Under the pieces are notes generated by a model that saw nothing but the letters and a program-made list of their open reading frames with translations, ran no database searches and was not told the DNA's origin. This document shows positions 63,818-64,000 of a stretch of DNA of 64,000 nt, piece after piece (within the stretch, counting starts at the first letter, position 1; each line of letters begins with the position of its first letter). Both the position numbers and the translations under genes were made by a program. The DNA is from Kitasatospora sp. GAS204B (GTDB lineage: Bacteria; Actinomycetota; Actinomycetes; Streptomycetales; Streptomycetaceae): contig NZ_JARZAG010000007.1 of the NCBI RefSeq assembly GCF_029892155.1, positions 248,001-312,000 on the forward strand, written 5' to 3'.

Positions 63818-64000
63818 ATGTCGTCCTCGGCGGATCGAGCGGATCGAACAGATCGGGCGGATCGCGCGGATCGCACAGGCGGCCACGAGAGCGCGGCCCT
63901 CGACGAGATCGAGCTGGCCGGCGAGCTGATGATCGCGGCGACGGCCAGCGCCGGCGACCGGCTGCCCACCGCCCGGATCGACGAGGTGCTGCTGCACCCG
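63818..64000 (+). CDS. small conserved hypothetical protein, 3' end outside window
   Basis: At least 61 codons from ATG 63818. The start is a 9-bp tandem repeat coding ADRADRTDRADRADRT; the rest reads GGHESAALDEIELAGELMIAATASAGDRLPTARIDEVLLHP, an ordered segment that recalls short conserved streptomycete proteins of unknown function. GGTGGTGCAGG precedes the ATG. The stop codon is beyond the window. Confidence 0.65.
   Translation, partial: MSSSADRADRTDRADRADRTGGHESAALDEIELAGELMIAATASAGDRLPTARIDEVLLHP

Overview
The window reads as a chromosomal core segment of a high-GC filamentous actinomycete of the family Streptomycetaceae (Streptomyces, Kitasatospora or a close relative). This rests on the very high GC at third codon positions, frequent GTG/TTG starts, and families typical of that group: GlnR, RsiG, a GAF-PAS-GGDEF cyclase of the CdgB type, a nickel-type Fur protein, a DasR-type operator at nagK-nagA, groEL with two CIRCE boxes, a cysteine-rich leader peptide, and SseC/DUF1416. 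I saw no tRNA or rRNA gene, CRISPR array, transposase, integrase or phage gene. I noticed no TTA leucine codon in the genes, but I did not check every codon.

Region by region. 1-7.7 kb: an XPB-like helicase (5' end cut by the window), a small unknown gene, the RNA-polymerase-recycling ATPase HelR behind a structured leader, CutC, a padR-membrane protein pair with a palindromic operator, an HD phosphohydrolase, and a DUF4031 pair. 7.7-12.3 kb: groEL, a cold-shock gene, and a thrC-sulfur carrier operon under a SAM-I riboswitch. 12.3-19.2 kb: sugar metabolism, with glucosyl-3-phosphoglycerate synthase, trehalose-6-phosphate synthase and phosphatase, a DeoR regulator, and nagK-nagA. 19.2-25.4 kb: a cell-surface carbohydrate-binding protein, a c-di-GMP synthase, a flavin reductase, ArfB, and two unknown proteins. 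25.4-32.7 kb: folate genes (folP, folB, folK, folE) with DUF3180 and an NTF2-like protein, a lysyl-phosphatidylglycerol synthase-like protein, and an esterase. 32.7-41.9 kb: ftsH, hpt, tilS, a zinc metalloprotease, a PBP4-type carboxypeptidase, pyrophosphatase, an asparaginase, and the c-di-GMP-responsive anti-sigma factor RsiG.

42.1-48.3 kb: D-aminoacyl-tRNA deacylase, YgfZ, a Nur-like regulator, a nitrobindin-like protein, a 35-codon membrane peptide, DsrE and DUF3099 proteins, a sulfurtransferase-SseC operon behind a cysteine leader peptide, an LmeA-like protein, and MoaD. 48.6-54.2 kb: regulation and stress, with GlnR, a LacI regulator, a trypsin-like membrane protease, and a response regulator/histidine kinase pair. 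54.2-61.5 kb: a compact cluster that looks like the core of a Gram-positive type IV secretion apparatus (VirB4-, VirB3/B4N-, VirB6-, VirB8- and VirB2-like proteins, with a divergent VirB1-like cell-wall hydrolase) but with no relaxase or coupling protein. 61.5-64 kb: a PAP2 phosphatase, a small Cys-containing protein, a lipoprotein, and the start of a small conserved gene.

The most interesting items are the T4SS-like locus with its duplicated 3' tail, a GNRA hairpin between the Shine-Dalgarno sequence and the start of ftsH, the SAM riboswitch over thrC plus a sulfur carrier, the cysteine leader peptide, a DasR-like operator written into the first codons of cutC, and the co-occurrence of a c-di-GMP producer and a c-di-GMP receptor.
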